From Candidatus Poribacteria bacterium (lineage in GTDB: Bacteria; Poribacteria; WGA-4E; PCPOR2b): a stretch of DNA of 64,000 bases. The notes under the pieces were generated by a model. The model made no database searches. It had not been told where the DNA came from and saw only the letters and a list, made by a program, of their open reading frames with translations. Where the stretch lies: NCBI GenBank assembly GCA_022826645.1, contig JAJDUM010000030.1, positions 18,771 through 82,770 of the forward strand, given 5' to 3'. Below, piece by piece: positions 63,861-64,000 of the stretch (positions are counted from its first letter, which is position 1; every line of letters begins with the position of its first letter). The translations under genes and the position numbers were made by a program.

Positions 63861-64000
63861 GCTCATGTAAAAAGAAAGTGCAAAACGCGAATCGAAATCG
63901 TAGGGGCGGGGTTTCCCCGCCCGTGGCACATCCCGCCTGTCCCGATTCATCGGGCCTGCCCCGATCCTATCGGGGGATTTATCGGGGCAGTAAGGGTTGG
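63861..64000. repeat. Family A repeat, left part, continues past the window end
   Basis: GCTCATGTAAAAAGAAAGTG opens it and the interior GTAGGGGCGGGGTTTCCCCG is almost identical to the reversed copy at 43375-43509. CCCGATTCATCGGG and related palindromes follow. Confidence 0.6.

Overview
The window is bacterial, of medium GC, and gene-dense on both strands, with intergenic spaces full of small palindromic repeats. No rRNA or tRNA is visible, so placement is by gene content. Six phytanoyl-CoA dioxygenase (PhyH) paralogues, two Gfo/Idh/MocA oxidoreductases, a mannonate-dehydratase-like enolase protein, GH88 and BNR sialidase-like proteins, metal-dependent amidohydrolases, a DUF4175 protein and selenocysteine use together suggest a Poribacteria-like (or related uncultured marine or sponge-associated) lineage. 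This is inference, not proof.

Layout. 0-10 kb: an amidohydrolase pair with a Rieske protein; a uracil-DNA glycosylase; a hicBA pair whose hicA is broken; a formamidase; a DUF488/coiled-coil/TPR protein; two PhyH genes and a GH88 hydrolase. 10-20 kb: housekeeping on the minus strand (rlmB, ilvD, then accB-efp-aroQ-aroK-peroxiredoxin-aroA) and two DapA-like aldolases. 20-30 kb: pyrimidine genes on the plus strand. A leader that looks like a PyrR attenuator precedes an HD phosphohydrolase, followed by pyrR-pyrC, an inserted block (GNAT, a DNA methyltransferase fused to a nuclease-like domain, a retropepsin-like protein), then carA-carB. 30-41 kb: a TnpB-only IS inserted in a secreted-protein gene, a MoxR/membrane protein/sigma-54 regulator locus, yqeY, a DUF2064 transferase, ndk, a J-domain protein and DoxX. 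41-54 kb: an accessory sugar and small-molecule catabolism region with ManD-like, Gfo/Idh/MocA, PhyH, sialidase-like and TrxR/Grx genes. 54-64 kb: DUF4175, miaA, a SUMF1-domain protein, an AhpD-like selenoprotein, a methyltransferase, a double-cupin protein, an SDR and an FAH-family hydrolase.

The main discovery is selenocysteine. Three redox genes are each split by in-frame TGA codons exactly where the family has its catalytic cysteine: a secreted tandem peroxiredoxin with two Sec codons (15017-16012), a redoxin with a GAY-Sec motif (45637-46197) and an AhpD-like protein with C-x-x-Sec (59358-59936). Each TGA is followed at about 16-24 nt by a hairpin resembling a bacterial SECIS; three of the four share the apical loop CGGGA(T/A). 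A standard gene caller would break these genes into six or seven false fragments.

The second theme is small mobile-looking repeats. At least three families with terminal inverted repeats (called A, B and C here) lie between genes, sometimes abutting or fused to one another; in two cases they overlap the stop codon of a gene. A 14-bp palindrome, CCCGATTTATCGGG, is embedded inside several of them.
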